The position numbers and the translations under genes were made by a program. Below are positions 5,566 through 7,237 of a stretch of DNA of 7,237 nt, in pieces. Source of the stretch: Bermanella sp034112345 (lineage in GTDB: Bacteria > Pseudomonadota > Gammaproteobacteria > Pseudomonadales > Oceanobacteraceae). Below the pieces are notes generated by a model. It was not told the DNA's origin, did not search any database, and saw nothing but the letters and a program-made list of their open reading frames with translations. Within the stretch, counting starts at the first letter, position 1, and every line of letters starts with the position of its first letter. The stretch covers positions 1 through 7,237 of the forward strand of contig JAWUVN010000060.1 in NCBI GenBank assembly GCA_034112345.1, given 5' to 3'.

Positions 5566-6255
5566 TTAGTTGTTAAAAGAATCAACCTCATCGCGGGTTA
5601 AATATCGCCACTGGCCCAGCTCGACATCCAAAGAGACTTGGCCAATTTTTTCTCGATGCAAATGTTTAACACGATTACCCACCGCCCGAAACATACGCTT
5701 AACTTGACGAAACTTACCTTGCGTAATCGTCAACAATACTTCGTGAGTACTTACTATTGTTACTTTTGCAGGCTGTGTTGGCTCATCGATCCCTTTTAAC
5801 AAAAGTCCCTTTTCAAGCTTTTGAATAGCCTCGCCAGTCAGTTCATCACGTAACGAAACTCGGTACACTTTTTCACACTGGGCGCTGGGTGTGATTATTT
5901 TTGAGGTCCAACTGCCGTCATCGGTAATCAGCAATAAACCCGTTGTATCGGCGTCTAAACGCCCAACAATATGCAACTCTGATTTTTTATTCACATCAAG
6001 ATGATTAAGAATGGAAGGGTGACGTTCGTCCACATTCGAACACATGGTATTCGCAGGTTTATGGATTAAGATATAGCGAAAAGGTCGCAGCGTTAGTGAG
6101 ACATCATTCAGTGTGACACAATTAATATCATGAACCTGAGTCGCACCATTCGAAAAAACCTTGTTATCTACTTTCACCATTTGGCGCTGTAGAACATCAT
6201 CCGCTTCAACTCTATTTAGCTCAGTGCTCTTACAAATATATTTATCAAGCCGCAT
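5566..6255 (-). CDS. rsuA: RsuA-family 16S rRNA pseudouridine synthase
   Basis: This enzyme converts a uridine of rRNA to pseudouridine; RsuA itself modifies U516 of 16S rRNA during 30S assembly. The 229 residues match the family length (E. coli RsuA 231). The N-terminus MRLDKYICKSTELNR is the S4-like RNA-binding domain (about 1-45). The catalytic domain carries GRLDADTTGLLL, with the catalytic Asp at residue 101, then CEKVYRVSL and the KFRQVKRMF segment (about 183-191). I place the start at ATG 6255 because family members begin MRLDK. A TTG at 6273 would add six residues with no ribosome site. The loop at HKPANTMCS departs from the usual NKPQGYVCS. A paralogue of the RluB/E/F group is possible, but the MRLDK start and compact length favour RsuA. 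Confidence 0.9.
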   Translation of the reverse strand: MRLDKYICKSTELNRVEADDVLQRQMVKVDNKVFSNGATQVHDINCVTLNDVSLTLRPFRYILIHKPANTMCSNVDERHPSILNHLDVNKKSELHIVGRLDADTTGLLLITDDGSWTSKIITPSAQCEKVYRVSLRDELTGEAIQKLEKGLLLKGIDEPTQPAKVTIVSTHEVLLTITQGKFRQVKRMFRAVGNRVKHLHREKIGQVSLDVELGQWRYLTRDEVDSFNN

Positions 6256-6326
6256 ACGACAATTTACACCCAAAAGAAAATCAGTAAGGCCTCACTCTAT
6301 TTGAAACAACCACTTACCCAAGCCAT

Positions 6327-6355
6327 ATTATAACCTTACCGCACCCCGCCACCAA
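6327..6355 (-). promoter_or_regulatory. Probable promoter of rsuA
   Basis: On the minus strand TTGGTG (6355-6350) is spaced exactly 17 bases from a perfect TATAAT (6332-6327). Transcription would begin near 6320, giving a leader of about 65 bases before ATG 6255. The -35 is only 3/6 but includes the TTG core. Confidence 0.6.
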
Positions 6356-6470
6356 TATTTAAAAAGATCGAACCAGTCATACTTAGAAACCTAGAGTTTA
6401 TTTAATTAACGGGTGTGTCATTCTTGATAATAAATATGACAGACTTAATGATTTCGCGCTTAAACAAAAG

Positions 6471-6585
6471 GCAAGACCAGCCCCCACAGAGCAGACTCAG
6501 AAGAGCAGACTCAGAAGAGCAGACTCAGCAGAACAGAGAGCAGTGTATAGCGAGAGCGGAAAACAGCGTTGAATCTGGTCTTTGC
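6471..6585. repeat. Repeat element with inverted ends (REP/MITE-like)
   Basis: The left end GCAAGACCAG (6471-6480) and the right end CTGGTCTTTGC (6575-6585) are inverted copies differing by one inserted base. Between them lie three 14-bp tandem copies and about 30 further bases. The whole can fold as a long-armed hairpin. It encodes nothing credible. The ends recall the palindromic repeats moved by REP-associated Y1 transposases, but no transposase is in the window, so the class is inferred. Confidence 0.55.
6488..6543. repeat. Three to four tandem 14-bp repeats
   Basis: AGAGCAGACTCAGA at 6488-6501 is repeated exactly at 6502-6515 and with one change at 6516-6529. A degenerate fourth copy follows (6530-6543). 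The unit is different from the 5524-5565 array, although the period and copy number are the same. Confidence 0.9.
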
Positions 6586-6642
6586 ATATCCGGGTGACGT
6601 TACTGGCTGGCGCCCAACTACTGGCTATGTCCCCCGTATAAC

Positions 6643-6706
6643 AGCCATCGCCATAATTGGGCGATATTGCCATAATGGCTAATCCAACACCTAATTACCG
6701 GTTAGG
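6643..6706. other. Cluster of inverted repeats
   Basis: AGCCAT (6643-6648) pairs with ATGGCT (6675-6680). Nested within it, ATCGCC (6647-6652) pairs with GGCGAT (6660-6665) around a seven-base loop. A third stem, CCTAA/TTAGG, spans 6690-6706. GCCATAAT occurs twice. This may be RNA structure or the remnant of a mobile repeat; nothing else identifies it. Confidence 0.4.
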
Positions 6707-7038
6707 CAGCCCCTACCCTCTTACATGTCCATATTCATGTTGAACGCATTGGTGGCCAACTGGCAGGAATCAGCCCTTCAGCCCTTAATCACCAACCCAG
6801 CTATCCATTAGCATCACCTACCTCAATGGTCGACACCAAATCCCCATTCACCTATAATCCACCCATTATCTAGGAACAAGGCAGTACTGGTTAAAAGCAG
6901 GTGGAAAATGGTACTCGACCGAATCTAGACCCTCTCATTCTCTGCCCTGATTGAATTCTAGTCCTTTAATGCCATTGCCCTATAGCAGGCGTTAAACCTT
7001 CAATTTTAACAACCCGCATCCCAACCGTAATATTAAGC

Positions 7039-7068
7039 TTGGCTTTGTGCGAAACACAAAAATATGAG
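7039..7068 (+). promoter_or_regulatory. Candidate promoter with hairpin in the spacer, J-domain gene
   Basis: TTGGCT (7039-7044) and TATGAG (7063-7068) are each 4/6 matches, 18 bases apart. The spacer contains a perfect TTTGTG/CACAAA inverted repeat (7044-7049 with 7055-7060, loop CGAAA) that could be an operator or hairpin. I see no convincing heat-shock sigma-32 promoter. Confidence 0.3.
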
Positions 7069-7119
7069 CCTATTTTACGCCCATGCGATGAACACCCATG
7101 ACATATTCAGGAGATGATT

Positions 7120-7237
7120 TTGGATTATTTTGAAATATTAGAAGTAGATAAATCAGCCTCGCAAGCTGATATTAAAAAGTCTTACCGACGATTAGCCGCT
7201 AAATATCACCCTGATAGAAATAAATCAGAAGATGCAA
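7120..7237 (+). CDS. J-domain (DnaJ-like) co-chaperone, N-terminal part only
   Basis: The 39 visible residues form the start of a J-domain: DYFEILEVDKSAS, then helix II ADIKKSYRRLAAKY, the HPD tripeptide that stimulates DnaK ATPase, and RNKSEDA. The window ends before the rest of the domain, so DnaJ, CbpA and smaller J-proteins cannot be told apart and no symbol is given. I choose TTG 7120 as start because AGGAG (7109-7113) is six bases before it. ATG 7114 directly abuts that site with no spacing and would add only Met-Ile. The resulting N-terminus, M-D-Y-F, fits the family. The gene is preceded by a long gene-free stretch, so it has its own promoter. Confidence 0.88.
   Translation, partial: MDYFEILEVDKSASQADIKKSYRRLAAKYHPDRNKSEDA

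Larger units (their letters stand above)
6256..7119. other. Gene-free interval with repeats and hairpins
   Basis: No open frame here has both a ribosome site and protein-like composition. Contents from left to right: the rsuA leader and promoter; an AT-rich stretch with a TGTCAT/ATGACA inverted pair (6416-6441); the 14-bp repeat element (6471-6585); a cluster of short inverted repeats (6610-6706); a stretch of C-rich + strand with the direct repeat CAGCCCTT twice (6771-6786); GTTAAA/TTTAAC (6991-7010); and the J-domain gene leader. I see no tRNA, and no conserved core of tmRNA, RNase P RNA, 6S or SRP RNA. Confidence 0.6.

Noticed and set aside
6256..6273. Longer rsuA start at TTG 6273
   Set aside because: No ribosome site, and family members begin at MRLDK, which corresponds to ATG 6255.
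5500..6590. CRISPR array from the 14-bp repeats
   Set aside because: Units are directly tandem with no spacers, far too short, and no cas gene is near.
6415..6597. 60-residue + strand open frame across the 14-bp array
   Set aside because: Low-complexity translation produced by the repeats, no ribosome site, and no protein-like pattern outside the array.
6701..6707. GTTAGGC resembling an attC core
   Set aside because: A single heptamer without a matching partner or cassette structure; expected by chance.
6725..6811. 28-codon + strand frame starting ATG 6725
   Set aside because: Preceded by a pyrimidine-rich stretch with no ribosome site; too short to support without homology.
7114..7119. 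ATG 7114 as start of the J-domain gene
   Set aside because: Directly touches the AGGAG site with no spacer; TTG 7120 has six-base spacing and a family-like N-terminus.

Overview
The window reads as ordinary chromosomal DNA of a free-living, probably marine, gammaproteobacterium. The basis is moderate G+C, an RsuA-type pseudouridine synthase, a long SelO-like pseudokinase, a TetR/MAPEG cassette, and short dispersed repeats beside genes. The taxon is inferred from gene style; nothing here fixes a genus. I found no phage gene, transposase, CRISPR array, tRNA or rRNA.

Layout. 1-105 is the 3' end of an unidentified + strand gene, closed by a strong Rho-independent terminator (138-176). 307-1146 (+) encodes a seven-helix membrane protein of unknown function. 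It converges on a TetR-family repressor (1252-1869, -), with overlapping alternative hairpins between them. The repressor is divergent from a four-helix membrane protein (1951-2370, +), which is followed by a MAPEG-family membrane protein (2520-2939, +). Two near-identical palindromic half-site pairs lie in the divergent promoter region and look like the repressor's own operators. These three genes form a plausible regulated module. A 12-bp hairpin containing the MAPEG stop codon separates it from the convergent selO-like gene (2977-4782, -).

Upstream of selO, also on the minus strand, are a zinc-ribbon protein with a C-terminal membrane anchor (4924-5286) and an RsuA-family 16S rRNA pseudouridine synthase (5566-6255). 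Each has its own terminator. selO and rsuA also have recognisable promoters, so these look like single-gene units and not an operon.

From 6256 to 7119 there is no credible gene. This stretch holds the rsuA promoter, a small repeat element (three 14-bp tandem copies between inverted GCAAGACCAG-type ends) and further hairpins. The window ends inside a J-domain (DnaJ-like) gene, 7120-7237 (+), probably starting at TTG.

The least expected observation is that two separate arrays of 14-bp repeats with different units (5524-5565 and 6488-6529) begin with the same GCAAGACCAG(A/C)CCC motif. The first one supplies part of the rsuA terminator. I saw no clear new multi-gene system.
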